DNA of 64,000 nucleotides from Aphanomyces cochlioides (lineage: Eukaryota; Oomycota; Saprolegniomycetes; Saprolegniales; Verrucalvaceae), in the NCBI GenBank assembly GCA_019828595.1, contig JAHQRK010000013.1:1829501-1893500 (forward strand), given 5' to 3'. The translations under genes were made by a program, and so were the position numbers. Below the pieces are notes generated by a model that saw nothing but the letters and a program-made list of their open reading frames with translations, was not told the DNA's origin and did no database searches. Positions 1 to 10,283 of the stretch are shown piece after piece (the first letter of the stretch is position 1; each line of letters opens with the position of its first letter).

Positions 1-180
1 GCTTCGATTTCAAAATTCCAAATTTCGCGGCTGTTTAGAACGCCATTCGTATAATTTTAAATAATATCATTGGGGTGCTAAAATTATTTTAAATGGTTTT
101 AAAATATAATTCTAAACTTAAAATCTATGTTTTAAACCTGTTTTTTATGTCATGAACAGCTGATATTTAAAAATATTTAA

Positions 181-548
181 GGGCCCGTCTGGATGCCACC
201 TATTATTGAGTTAATTCGCAATATTTTGATCAATTATTGCATAATTTTGATTATCGCATAATGCACTGTCTGGATGCCAAATATTGCATAAATTTTATTG
301 CAATAATTTATTTCAAAACAGGCCAAATATGCAATAAATAATATTCTACTCAAAGTAGAATATTTTCCCCAATATCGTATAATCCACACAAATTCCCAAT
401 GATTATTTTATTTTCGTGCGAATCCAGACAGTCCGAAATTTTAATTATCGTGATATTATAATATGTGGTTTGTATTATTTTGACCAAAATACAAAATATC
501 ACATAACGAATTTTCACAATATTTTTTATTTGGCATCCAGACAGCCCC
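181..548. mobile_element. Tourist/Harbinger-like MITE with TAA target duplication
   Basis: The two ends form an 18-bp terminal inverted repeat matching at 16 of 18 positions: GGGCCCGTCTGGATGCCA at 181-198, and the complement of 531-548. TAA lies immediately outside both ends (178-180 and 549-551). A 3-bp TAA duplication with a GGGC-type terminus is what PIF/Harbinger (Tourist) MITEs leave. The inside is AT-rich and non-coding. Two further copies of the GTCTGGAT core lie inside in opposite orientations, near 266 and 421, so the element may be nested or carry subterminal repeats. Confidence 0.75.
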
Positions 549-904
549 TAAAAATAGAAAGTGGACATAATGTATTTAAAAAATGTTATAAAAAGATCTC
601 AGAGGGATTGCAGCCTTGACAATAATGACAAGTAGCAAGCTCTTAAGAGTTAATATGGCGAGCGAATATCCTTAGCTATTACAGCTAGTGCGATGGGATG
701 GACACTCGCAGGATTTGTTAAATTAGATGTACTGAAGCCAAGCACTCCCATTGTTGAAGACATGAGCGATCACACTGTCGAAGTCATGCCGCTTTGGGGA
801 TGACACCCTCGAAACACATCGCGGGCTGTGAAGGGCATGGATGGTCATCCTGAAAAGTCTGCAGTTGTGGGCGTCGTTGTACAACAAAATGTCGGTATGA
901 TTTT

Positions 905-1185
905 AGAGCACGCCCAACGCAGCAACGCTAGAATTTAGCGTTCTAGCGTGGCAAATTCAAGCCCAACGGTACTACGCTAAAAATAGCATGTTACGAAATT
1001 CTTACATGCACGCTATAATTGAATTTCGATGCCATACTGTCCTGAATGGCATACATGTAGGAGATCACCGTTGGGCTTGCTCCCATTGTCAGGCAATAAT
1101 CACGCCAAATTTCGAGTGAGTAACGCATGCTTGATTGGATTTAACGTGATGGACTTCTGTAGCGTGGTCGCGTTGGGCATGCTCT
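905..1185. mobile_element. MITE-like element with nested inverted repeats
   Basis: AGAGCACGCCCAACGC at 905-920 is matched in inverted orientation at 1170-1185 (15 of 16). Inside it, CAAGCCCAACGGT at 958-970 has a perfect inverted partner at 1067-1079. The inner and outer arms share the GCCCAACG core. No gene is encoded. A TTT on both flanks could be a 3-bp target duplication, but this is weak in T-rich DNA. Confidence 0.55.
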
Positions 1186-1476
1186 TTTGTAAACTTCTCA
1201 CGCAATAATTCCAGTCTTCCCTGTAAGGTTTTGCCATGGGTTTTGTTGCTTCCCAGTGTTGCAATCTCGCTTAGCAAACGCTGCACCCATACACAGTTCT
1301 TGGATTTCCAGTACGTACTTACTACTACATCAGATCGGTTATTTTACTCGTGGCTTTTTTTTCGTCAAACCAAGCGAACAAAGATGGCAGTGCAAATAAC
1401 ATTTTCTCCTCTCACGGGTTTCATGAACAGAGTAACAGCATAACTCATGCAGTTGTCCTCCAACAAGAGCAATTAC

Positions 1477-1671
1477 CTGAGAAGAAGGGTTAGCCTATTC
1501 TTTTTTGCCACACCTGTTCTAAACTTAACTTAGAAGGGTTTGTCTCGACGGGGGTCGGCGGGGTCGGGGTTGCGGATTTCCGCAACCCCTTAACATAATT
1601 ATCCGGATAACTCATTTAAAGTAGAATTAGAATAGATTTGTAAAAAAGAATAGGCTATCCCTTCTTCTCAG
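1477..1671. mobile_element. Short MITE with 8-bp target duplication
   Basis: CTGAGAAGAAGGGTTAGCCT starts a terminal inverted repeat of about 30 bp that is matched at 1642-1671 with one mismatch. GCAATTAC occurs directly outside both ends (1469-1476 and 1672-1679), a perfect 8-bp target duplication as made by hAT-like transposases. The interior is G-rich and non-coding. The stretch 1680-2228 that follows contains nothing I recognise. Confidence 0.75.
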
Positions 1672-2228
1672 GCAATTACTCTCCTCCAACAACGTCGCAG
1701 TCGCACCCAAGTCCAATAAGCGGAGGCTGCAATGGAGATAACGTTATCGCAAATCGCGTCTTTCCACACGCAAATATGATCTCTTCCCTTAAAAATACAT
1801 CATGCTCTACACATTGCAGACCTGGCTATGGACATCCATTGTCGTTGGCTCTCTTGCTGTTTTGGAGGCGATAACGCATGCAAAAACAATCAGGGATAGC
1901 CAGGACGATCACATCAAGCGCTATCCAAAATGAGCTCTGGGGGGAATTCAAACCGGGGAAAAGCTAGCCTTTTCTTGAAATATCAAGCGATGGAGTCAAG
2001 GGGGTCGTGTTTCCCTCCATAATTTTGACCGCTGTTGTGTGCACCTATTGTTACATCGTGTGGTTCACACACTCCAGATGTCCATCAAGTCATCCGGATA
2101 ATGCACCAAACTGAGAACTGGGACGCGATCTTCAACGAAGCCAAGTCGAAACCTTGTCAAGTGCCAGTTGGTCTGACCCTCTCATAAACCAGCTTGCTGT
2201 GCGAATTCACACTTTTGGTTGAGCTCTG

Positions 2229-3332
2229 ATGATGCTCGCCATTGTCTTTGGGGCTGCAGCTGCTGCTGCGTTTGTCTTGCACTGGATTGGCATGCGAGCT
2301 CCGTCTCTCCGAACAATTGTCTTTGAGCTCCTGGCCCGTATCAAAGGCATTCCTGTCGTCTGGATTGACCAGCCTGCCCTAGCAGCTGTGGTATTGAAAG
2401 CATCGTCAATCAAGGGTGAGTTCCTCGAGAGAACCTTTTCAACACCAGCATGGGCACCCGTCATTTCAATGGAGTCCGTGGATGACCCAGAGTGGACTGA
2501 CATGAAATTGCACTTGGTCACTCTTATGAAAGCTTTGCCCCCCACTACGCAACTCGAGGAGATTGCTCATCGAGTTACACAAGATTACACGGCCAAGCAT
2601 GACAGGGTCGACGCAAATGGACTGGTTTGGATCAGCATTGCAACGTTTTACGAGTGGATCTTTCAACGACCCTTTCCAACTTCTTGTAAGTTTGTGTGTG
2701 ATGCTACTTGGGAATGGCGAAAAGAAATTGCAATCAAAGGGCAGGGCGACATGGCTCTCAAACTCCGAACGGTTGAGTGGATCGTGGATGAAGTCCAGAA
2801 CACCCCCGAGCTGCATGGCCTCTTTGGAGATGCATGGCATGAGCCAGAGTACTACTCATTGCTCCTCCAGCCATTCTTCATCTCTCCGGCGATCAATATC
2901 TCGGATATTGCCGTGACCATTCAAAAACTACATCGTCCTGATATACCTCTGGCCACAACTATCAACCTTGCAATTGACACGGCCCATCCTTTTGTCCTCC
3001 TCGAACGATATCTCGAGCATGGCGTGTCAAACCCATTGATTGAAATTGCTCCCGGCACGCATGCCTTCATACCAGTGGATGTCATGACGACAGACAACGT
3101 TATTCGATTTGGAGCAGGGCCTAGAAAGTGCCCCGGAGCTCACGTTGCGATGGCATGTATGGCTGGCATTTTCACTCGTGACTTTGTTGAAAGCCCAAAA
3201 TTCCAACCCTCTGTCGGCCATTTATATTCTGGTAGAGATCAAGATGGACAAGAGACGATGAGCGAAACTCTCTATCAAGTCACGCAAGTTTTGAAAGCCT
3301 GTTGGCAATCTTACCTTCAAAGAATAAAGTGA
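2229..3332 (+). CDS. Short cytochrome P450-like protein
   Basis: A single uninterrupted frame of 367 residues starts at the first of two adjacent ATGs. Residues 294-303 read FGAGPRKCPG, a perfect fit to the P450 haem-binding loop F-x2-G-x-R-x-C-x-G, with Cys301 as the expected haem-thiolate ligand. An arginine-containing stretch followed by a PGT turn (about 252-282) fits the segment just before the haem loop. A hydrophobic alanine-rich N-terminus (residues 1-20) could be a membrane anchor or signal peptide. The protein is about 130 residues shorter than usual P450s, and I cannot find a clear helix-K ExxR motif, so it may be diverged or catalytically altered. The substrate is unknown. A GTAAGT at 2687 lies inside the open frame and could be a splice donor, but no intron is needed to keep the frame. 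Confidence 0.75.
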   Translation: MMLAIVFGAAAAAAFVLHWIGMRAPSLRTIVFELLARIKGIPVVWIDQPALAAVVLKASSIKGEFLERTFSTPAWAPVISMESVDDPEWTDMKLHLVTLMKALPPTTQLEEIAHRVTQDYTAKHDRVDANGLVWISIATFYEWIFQRPFPTSCKFVCDATWEWRKEIAIKGQGDMALKLRTVEWIVDEVQNTPELHGLFGDAWHEPEYYSLLLQPFFISPAINISDIAVTIQKLHRPDIPLATTINLAIDTAHPFVLLERYLEHGVSNPLIEIAPGTHAFIPVDVMTTDNVIRFGAGPRKCPGAHVAMACMAGIFTRDFVESPKFQPSVGHLYSGRDQDGQETMSETLYQVTQVLKACWQSYLQRIK

Positions 3333-3633
3333 CAAAAGAATAAAAGAACGATGCACATAGAGTTGCTGTTATGCCAAGGAAACGTCTGGACAACCGCCGA
3401 TGCCAATCTTCTGCTGCAGAGATATCCCACACGGCATGACAGCTTGCCCGATTTGTAGTTAATACAAGTAGAATAGACATTTGATTTGTGCGATATTGTC
3501 TCCAACATATTTCAATGCACAAAGGACGATGGACATTTCAACCATGTGAGTCCATTGGCCTTAAACAATGGTACGGAGAGGAAGATCAACCATAAGGATT
3601 TTGGATGACTCGACTTGTCAAAGACATAAATAT

Positions 3634-4728
3634 TCATGATAAATAAGAGGAACTACTCGCAACAATGTGTCCTTGACGAGATTTGCTTAATGATTTCATG
3701 GCAGAGCACGCGTGGTTGCGAGGTTTGATCAACCCACAAACGCAGCATTGACGGCGTATCAATTCATCGTCATGGTGAGTCAAGTATGCAAGGACATCAG
3801 CATGGCCATTTGCTCTTGCACCAACCACTGCTTTCGATGTGCAACCTTCAGCTCGGTTGGCATGCAAGAATTGAACAACTTTCAAATGGCCATTGATCGC
3901 AGCTACGTCCATCGCTTGCATCCAACTGCCCACACGTGGCTTGCTCATATGCAGAAATTCAAGCACGTCCAGGTGGCCATTTTGTGCAGCACCAGCGACA
4001 GCTTCGGAGCCCCATCCTTCGGTTCGATGTTCATGTAGCCACTGAACTACTTCCAAATGACCCATGGTAGCCGCTCCGTTGATAGCTGCACGTGTACATC
4101 CTTCAATGCGATTGGCATGAAGAAATTTCACGATTTCCAAATGTCCTGAAGTTGCTGCACCATCCATGGCTGCTGATGTGCATTCATAGATTTGCCCATT
4201 GTGCAAATAGTTGACGATTGCCAGTTGTCCTGAAGCTGCAGCAGTGTCTAGCACGTTGATCGAATAATAACGAGGGCCATTGTCATGTAAATACTGGACG
4301 ATGTGAAGCTGCCCCTGAGTCGCTGCTGCGAGCATCGAAGACGATGACATATTCCCCATGGTTTTTTGCAGGTAAATCAATAGATCGAGCTGCCCGAACG
4401 CTGCTGCAGCAGCTTGCAAGTCTTCGGGAACTTCATTGTATTTCACTTTGAGGGAACGTAATGACTGCAATTGTCCCGAGCAGACGAAGTAATAAACAAC
4501 AAGTCGCTGGCTGTGGGGTAAGGATTCAAAGAGAAGACCCAGTCTGCTGGTTCCATAGGTTGCCAACCATGGCTTTAGGCAGCTTTCAACAATGGTAAAA
4601 TCCAAAAAGGTGAGAGGCTTGGACGATATTGGAAACCTTGCAATCGGGAGCATGTCGTGGCTGAGACCATGCTGCCATTGCACAATCGTAGTCAAGATAT
4701 CCATTGAGAGAAGTGTGGATCGGATCAT
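3634..4728 (-). CDS. Ankyrin-repeat protein with C-terminal CCxCG motif (ANK-1)
   Basis: The frame encodes 364 residues from ATG at 4728. An N-terminal region of about 105 residues (L-x2-M-D-I-L...HDMLPIA) is shared with the five other ankyrin genes here. Seven to eight ankyrin-type repeats of about 30-33 residues follow, with the A-A-x-x-G-H-L-x-V-V-x-F-L-H pattern. The C-terminus has CCVCGLIKPRNHAC, fitting C-x2-C-x7-H-x-C. Ankyrin repeats mediate protein-protein contacts, and no enzymatic domain is seen. This is the most diverged member, with a longer tail after the cysteine motif. Confidence 0.85.
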   Translation of the reverse strand: MIRSTLLSMDILTTIVQWQHGLSHDMLPIARFPISSKPLTFLDFTIVESCLKPWLATYGTSRLGLLFESLPHSQRLVVYYFVCSGQLQSLRSLKVKYNEVPEDLQAAAAAFGQLDLLIYLQKTMGNMSSSSMLAAATQGQLHIVQYLHDNGPRYYSINVLDTAAASGQLAIVNYLHNGQIYECTSAAMDGAATSGHLEIVKFLHANRIEGCTRAAINGAATMGHLEVVQWLHEHRTEGWGSEAVAGAAQNGHLDVLEFLHMSKPRVGSWMQAMDVAAINGHLKVVQFLHANRAEGCTSKAVVGARANGHADVLAYLTHHDDELIRRQCCVCGLIKPRNHACSAMKSLSKSRQGHIVASSSSYLS

Positions 4729-4734
4729 AATCAA

Positions 4735-6627
4735 GGTTGTACAATGCCGCGCTTGTGTTGTCGAGAAGAGTTCAATGTGAGAATGAGGAGAAAGATCCTG
4801 ACGACGTTTTCGAACAGTGGTGGCCGTTACAACAGGCTAATCAAGGTTGCATTCGAATGAAATCTCAGCCACAATGGAATCATGACGCCGACGGCCATCG
4901 ACATGCCGTTGCAGTGTTCGCTGACTTGTCTTTGCTCAATCCCTTGACGTTTGTCTTGGCCACGGCTGCGCTTTTCTGCTGCACTCGTCCTGACCGTCCA
5001 TTTAGAAGCTTAGTGGCTAAGATTTTTCCAAATCAAAATTTCAACAACCAATCAAATATCTCTGTGATATATTCATTGTTCCTGATTGGCTAAATCTGTA
5101 ACGGCTGCAATCTTGCCAACGACTTGAACGAGTGGCTGCAGCCGCTTGAACTAAGCATTCTGAGCCACATCCACCTATTAAAGTCACGACTTATATCTAG
5201 GGTATGCAAGCAAGGCACGGGAGATGCGCCATGCTTGCGCCATATTCGAAAGAAAGTCATTTCTGTACCTCTTTGAGGTGCTAGAAGTGAATCAACTACA
5301 TCCGCCAAGGACTCCACGTAACGGCAAAATGATAATCCAAAGGCGCCATCATTTCACGTTGCATAAACTTTCAAGGTGGCTTTGAAACACTCCGCGATTC
5401 AGCTCGCTTATTGTTCCAATACTACAGAGGCCCAATAACGCACCGAGAAAACGTCATTCAGAAGTGCGGATCCCAAGGATCTCATGCTGTCGAAATATCG
5501 TCCGTTTCTAAAATTTCACACATGTGAACTGTCTATGGCTGCCGTTGCACTCCTTGTCTAACGACGCCTCTTGGGTGTATTGGATGCGTCTCGCGGGTGT
5601 ATCATGGTTCATACCGAGATCGTAGCGCTTCACAGGCGAGAGAGACGCGGTCGACAACTCGAAACGTTGTAGGGGAAGCACCGGTGACGAGGATTCTTGT
5701 AGATTTCGAAGGAGAAAAAGATACAGCCAAGGATAAAAAGAAAGACCATGACGACACACTCAAGAGTGTCTTGCAGCGAAACGCTTCACTTCTCTCTCTT
5801 TCTTTAAAATTCTCTGTTTGCGTGCCTTGCGACGCTACTTTTTCGAAGTCGTCGTGTATCTCCGCCGGCCTTCCATCGAATTGTCCGTCGCTTGCGCACG
5901 TCCAGACACTCCAGGCGTCCAAATTCAATACTTGTCCATGGGATAATATTGACACTATGATACTAAATATTGTACTTACTGGAGTCCTACACCTATATGT
6001 ATTGTGCTTCCAAAAGAGTAAAGACTTGGATACAGTTATTCCTTACAACGTAATTTTAGGGTACAGTGCCAAAGTAATTACAATACCCGTCTATTCCCTG
6101 CATTTGTGCGATAGAGACATTGCTGAAACTATTATATAGAAATGCATACCCACAGAAATACTACAATTCGAAATAAGTACTAAACTACACCAAATGTAAC
6201 AAATTTTTGCAGAGCGCAACGAGAAGCTTGTCCAAGGCGGAATGTGTCTGAGATGATAGCTAGTCTAGCTGTGATAGGAAGAGAGTGTTGTGGGCTGGAA
6301 GAACTTGGAGGTAGAATAACTTAATGGTTGGCTCGGAATTGTCTTGGGAACGTGTCAAACAGTTTTACAACGACAGAACATGCAACGTTGCAACCTTGAG
6401 ATCGTTTGATGCGCACGTTCTACTTGAAGGACCCCGCGCGTCCTAGCTGTCTCTTCTACTTGGTTGCATGTCTTATCTTTAGTTTATCAGCGTGGTTTGC
6501 ATTATTGCAGCAACTCGGAAGATCTCTCCTTGTCGACCTGAAAGAATTGTCACAAATTTCAAATGTCATCGAGATGGCCAATGATGCATTATCTAACCTC
6601 CCGTGCTCTCGACATTCTTTCAACGAC
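4735..6627. other. Intergenic; weak F-box-like fragment, otherwise unrecognised
   Basis: No gene can be firmly supported. Plus-strand codons from 5100 to about 5260 give L-x-P-L-E-L-S-I-L-S-H-I...S-R-V-C-K-Q, which resembles an F-box helix pair. The frame is stopped on both sides, so it would be a relic. Two overlapping open frames (plus 5597-6139, minus 5602-5955) have no recognisable domain. ANK-2 has an upstream in-frame ATG at 6409 that would add 73 residues with a hydrophobic segment. Confidence 0.3.
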
Positions 6628-7647
6628 ATGGCACAAGAGACCCTCGTGTCATTTGACTTGATGCCACTGATCGCCTCATTCCAAGACGGCATCCATCATA
6701 ACATGCTCCCACTTGTCCGAGAACGAAGCGACACAGTGGTCCAAATTTTTCACGAATGGATCAATGTGCACGGCGATGCGTGGCTTGTCCGACTGCGTGC
6801 CTGTTTGCCACGACTAAATTGCGTTATCTTGAAGCACGCAGTCAGATTTGGGTATTGCCATCGCATCGATACATTTGAAATGAACGAGTTCTCGGACAAT
6901 CTCTTACAAGAAGCAGCCAGTGCGGGCCAGCTCCAAGTCATCCAGCATTTGCTCGATAGAAAGTACACCTCAGGCATTGCAAACGCCATGGAAGCTGCCG
7001 CGTCGAATGGACACCTCAGAGTTGTCGAATTCTTACACCGCCATCGATCTGACCGCCAGACAACCCGCGTGATGAATGCTGCCGCAGCCGCGGGTCACTT
7101 GGATGTCGTTCGGTTCTTGCACTTTTATCGCCGCGAAGGATGCACGACTGCGGCCATGGACAACGCTGCGGCCAATGGACATTTACACGTTGTGAAATTT
7201 CTCTTCAAGTACAGGGACGAAGGCTACACGCGGTCGGCCATCCATCTCGCGGCTGGAAATGGCCATGTTGATGTCGTCAAGTGGTTTGTCGAGAAGCGAG
7301 GCGAGCGGTGGACGTCCATGACGATCAACAATTCTGCTGCAAGTGGTCACGTGGCAGTTCTCGCGTATTTGCACAGCCGTAGTTCACGCATGGGCTGGAC
7401 CAAGCAAGCCATGGACATTGCAGCAACGAATGGACATTTGAACGTTGTGAAGTTCTTTTGGGACAACCATCGCCTTGGATGCTCCAAGCAAGCCCTTGAG
7501 GGGGCGAGAAGAAATGGCCACGCGAGCGTAGTTGCCTTCCTCGAGCGTCACAGCCAAGAGATGATCCACAGCTTGTGCTGTGCTTGCGGTTTTGTCAAGC
7601 CACTGGGCCATGCTTGCAGCCAAATTTCTTCCATTTGCAAAGCGTGA
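6628..7647 (+). CDS. Ankyrin-repeat protein with C-terminal CCxCG motif (ANK-2)
   Basis: I chose ATG 6628 because the protein then begins at the same point as its paralogues (M-x-L-x3-D-L-x-P-L-I...NMLPL), giving 339 residues. The frame is open further upstream, and ATG 6409 would give 412 residues with a hydrophobic stretch near the N-terminus. About eight ankyrin repeats follow, for example VMNAAAAAGHLDVVRFLHFY. The tail is CCACGFVKPLGHAC, the same C-x2-C-x7-H-x-C pattern as the other copies. It is a probable scaffold or adaptor protein with unknown partner, transcribed away from ANK-1. Confidence 0.85.
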   Translation: MAQETLVSFDLMPLIASFQDGIHHNMLPLVRERSDTVVQIFHEWINVHGDAWLVRLRACLPRLNCVILKHAVRFGYCHRIDTFEMNEFSDNLLQEAASAGQLQVIQHLLDRKYTSGIANAMEAAASNGHLRVVEFLHRHRSDRQTTRVMNAAAAAGHLDVVRFLHFYRREGCTTAAMDNAAANGHLHVVKFLFKYRDEGYTRSAIHLAAGNGHVDVVKWFVEKRGERWTSMTINNSAASGHVAVLAYLHSRSSRMGWTKQAMDIAATNGHLNVVKFFWDNHRLGCSKQALEGARRNGHASVVAFLERHSQEMIHSLCCACGFVKPLGHACSQISSICKA

Positions 7648-9215
7648 TAGCCGTTCACTTTATTTAAAATCCTTAACTTTATCTCGCCCTTCACGTTTAG
7701 ATGCATTGGTTTGATGCAACCTACCCAGAGAAAAGCACTGACATGGTGAAGTCACAAAAGCGAAGAATTTCTGCAGTATGGATGCCATCCATAGCTTCAT
7801 TGAAGGCGCGTCGGAAATGAAAAGCCTCTCATCCTCTTTTCCCTTCTGATTGCATCCAGCGAAGGCTCATGAGGTCCGTCTGTTGTCAATTCTACGGTAG
7901 CGCAAGAAAATAATCCACTGGAACGATGCATGGCATCCTCGAATCGAGTAGAGACACAGTGGATTGCCGTGGCACTCAAATTGAAATTTTGATAGATTTT
8001 TTGTCGTCGTCGTTCGCTTCGGCCTGGGAAGAGCGACGTCACTGTATAAATACGTCCTGGCGGCAACACCAGTCGCTTCGCTTTGTTCTCCCCGTGCTTT
8101 ATCTCGAAGAGACCGAAAATGGATTGCTCGATTGTTGCCCGTCGTCATCCACGAGACATGACCAATCCAAAACGGATTTGAAATGATTGCAACATTCCCC
8201 CAAGCTGCTTTTTTGTATAGGTACGGCAACGCGGGGATGCACGATACCGTACAGATCCCTAGAGATCTTCACTCGAGAAAGTGTAAGAAAGGCTTCAAAT
8301 CAACTCCCACGTATATTTGTGCCGCCGGACGTGTTGTCACGCAATACATGCTCGTGAATAAAATAGTTCAACTTTTTACCGCAACGAGGTGAGATAGTTT
8401 AGAACTGCGACAACGTGATCACTCTACTCGCTTCTTCTAAAGTATTCGCAGGACAGAAACCGACGGCTACACAAGCTATTAGACCCATCTATCGTGTCCT
8501 CCCAGTGTAAGCCATGAATCAAACTCTTCGCCAAGTCGTTGGTGCTGGGAATTCATATCCTTTGAAATATAATAATAGGTTACAATGAATAGTCGATAAA
8601 TATCGAATTATAGAGTTAATGTTTGAAATACCATTGCAGCTTACTCTTCAGCCCCCTAGCCACACAAACCTTCCCCCGTTGCTCCATAACCATTATATAT
8701 ACCCAACAAAAACTTGTAATTTACTGAAATCGTAATTGCGATGTCTATGTTTCCTTGGAATTGTAACATGCAACAGAATGTTCAGCAAGGCATCCATATG
8801 AGCTTACACTACGACATTGTCATTGCTTTCTCCTATTCAATCGAGCAGTAAAATCATAGTATGAGTATTACAGCGCCAATGTATCTGGCAAAGATTGCAA
8901 ACATATATACCAACATGAAACCTCTTAACATCAACAGTCTGTGATTCTCAAATAAACTCTATAAAGTTATATGTTGACAGTGAACTTTCGATGTCGACAA
9001 CTGAACTCACCAGAAAGATTGATTTACCCGTCAAAAAATTGTTGCTTCGACCTCAACAATCACTTTCTTTCGTCCTTGCTGAACTGAATTGTCTGCTGCG
9101 AAACGCGGAGGGGTCGCGTTGCCTTCTCGAGCACAACACTCATATTGTACCGTGCACATAAAACGGACGTACCGCGAAACAAAGCTCACAATTTAATTTT
9201 CCCACCATCTCACAC
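7648..9215. other. Gene-free stretch of about 1.6 kb
   Basis: The stretch holds only short overlapping open frames in both directions (for example minus 7867-8229) without recognisable domains. A TATA-like TATAAATAC is at 8044-8052. Nothing here can be supported as a gene. Confidence 0.3.
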
Positions 9216-10283
9216 ATGGTACATTTCATGATCCTGCTCTCGCGGGATATATTCCCGCTCATCACGGTGTACCAACGAGGCGTTCCTGAAGACATGGCAC
9301 CATTGTCAGTCGCTTCGTCCGATGCCAACCGCCACGCTCAGCTCCACGATTTACTCCACCAATGGCTCGTCCAACACGGACCAAGCCGTTTGCCACTTTT
9401 GTACAAATTCCTTCCTCATTTCGAGCGCATTGTGTTGCTCCATGCAGTCATGGCTGGCCAAATCCATCTCCTCTTGACCTTTGACCTCAAACAATTCCCT
9501 GAAAAGCTTGTCGACCTTGCCGCTGCGGCCGGACAACTCCAAGTTGTTCGCCACTTGCTCTCGATTCCATACACTGGTGGCATTGTCACCGCCATGACAT
9601 CAGCTGCTTCCCGTGGCCATCTCCATATTGTTAAATATTTGACCAACCATCGATCGGACCGTCAAACCACGCGTGTCATGGACGTTGCCGCGGCCAATGG
9701 CCACTTGGAAGTCGTCCGCTTTCTCCATTATTACCGCCGAGAGGGATGCACGGCTCAAGCCATAAACCTTGCTGCCGCCGGTGGACATTTGGAAGTTGTT
9801 CGATTCTTGCACACTCATCGATCTGAAGGTTGTACCAAGGCTGCCATGGACTTGGCGGCTGGAAATGGCCACTTGCACATCTTGAATTGGCTTCATGAAC
9901 ACCGCCATGAAGGCTGGACTCCTGATGCCATGACCAATGCTGCTGCCGGTGGTCACATTGAAGTTCTCGAATGGCTCGACCGATTCAAACCCCACGGCGG
10001 TCATTCCATCCATGCAATGGACGTGGCTGCTACCAATGGACACCTGAAAGTTGTGCAATACTTGCATCAACACCGCACGGATGGTTGCTCTGAAAAGGCT
10101 CTTGAGGGCGCTCGAGCCAACGGTCACACCGCCGTCGTCGAGTACTTGGAAATGTTCGCTGACGAATTGATCCACCGCATGTGCTGTGCTTGCGGCTACA
10201 ACAAACCTCTGCGGCACATGTGCACTAGCGTCGCATGTGCAGTCCCGAGGAGTCCTGCACGAAAGAAACGATGCATTTTCTAA
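9216..10283 (+). CDS. Ankyrin-repeat protein with C-terminal CCxCG motif (ANK-3)
   Basis: ATG 9216 opens a 355-residue frame without introns. The N-terminal domain (about residues 1-95: MILLSRDIFPLITVYQRGV, then a hydrophobic helical region around PLLYKFLPHFERIVLLHA) is shared with ANK-4 and ANK-6, which are the closest paralogues. Eight ankyrin repeats cover about residues 96-325. The repeats keep the GHLEVVRFLH core, and several carry a R-R-E-G-C-T linker. The C-terminal motif is CCACGYNKPLRHMC, followed by a basic tail with PARKKR that could be a nuclear signal (inference). There is no signal peptide or membrane segment. Confidence 0.9.
   Translation: MVHFMILLSRDIFPLITVYQRGVPEDMAPLSVASSDANRHAQLHDLLHQWLVQHGPSRLPLLYKFLPHFERIVLLHAVMAGQIHLLLTFDLKQFPEKLVDLAAAAGQLQVVRHLLSIPYTGGIVTAMTSAASRGHLHIVKYLTNHRSDRQTTRVMDVAAANGHLEVVRFLHYYRREGCTAQAINLAAAGGHLEVVRFLHTHRSEGCTKAAMDLAAGNGHLHILNWLHEHRHEGWTPDAMTNAAAGGHIEVLEWLDRFKPHGGHSIHAMDVAATNGHLKVVQYLHQHRTDGCSEKALEGARANGHTAVVEYLEMFADELIHRMCCACGYNKPLRHMCTSVACAVPRSPARKKRCIF

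Noticed and set aside
5100..5260. F-box-like fragment
   Set aside because: Similarity is short and stopped on both sides; kept only as a remark on the intergenic region.
5597..6139. 180-residue open frame and an overlapping 117-residue frame on the other strand
   Set aside because: No domain, no coherent composition, and each excludes the other; not better than chance.
7867..8229. 120-residue minus frame
   Set aside because: No recognisable features and overlapping plus frames of the same quality.
9600..10217. 205-residue minus frame opposite ANK-3
   Set aside because: Antisense shadow of the regular ankyrin repeats; the same kind of frame appears opposite ANK-4 and ANK-6.
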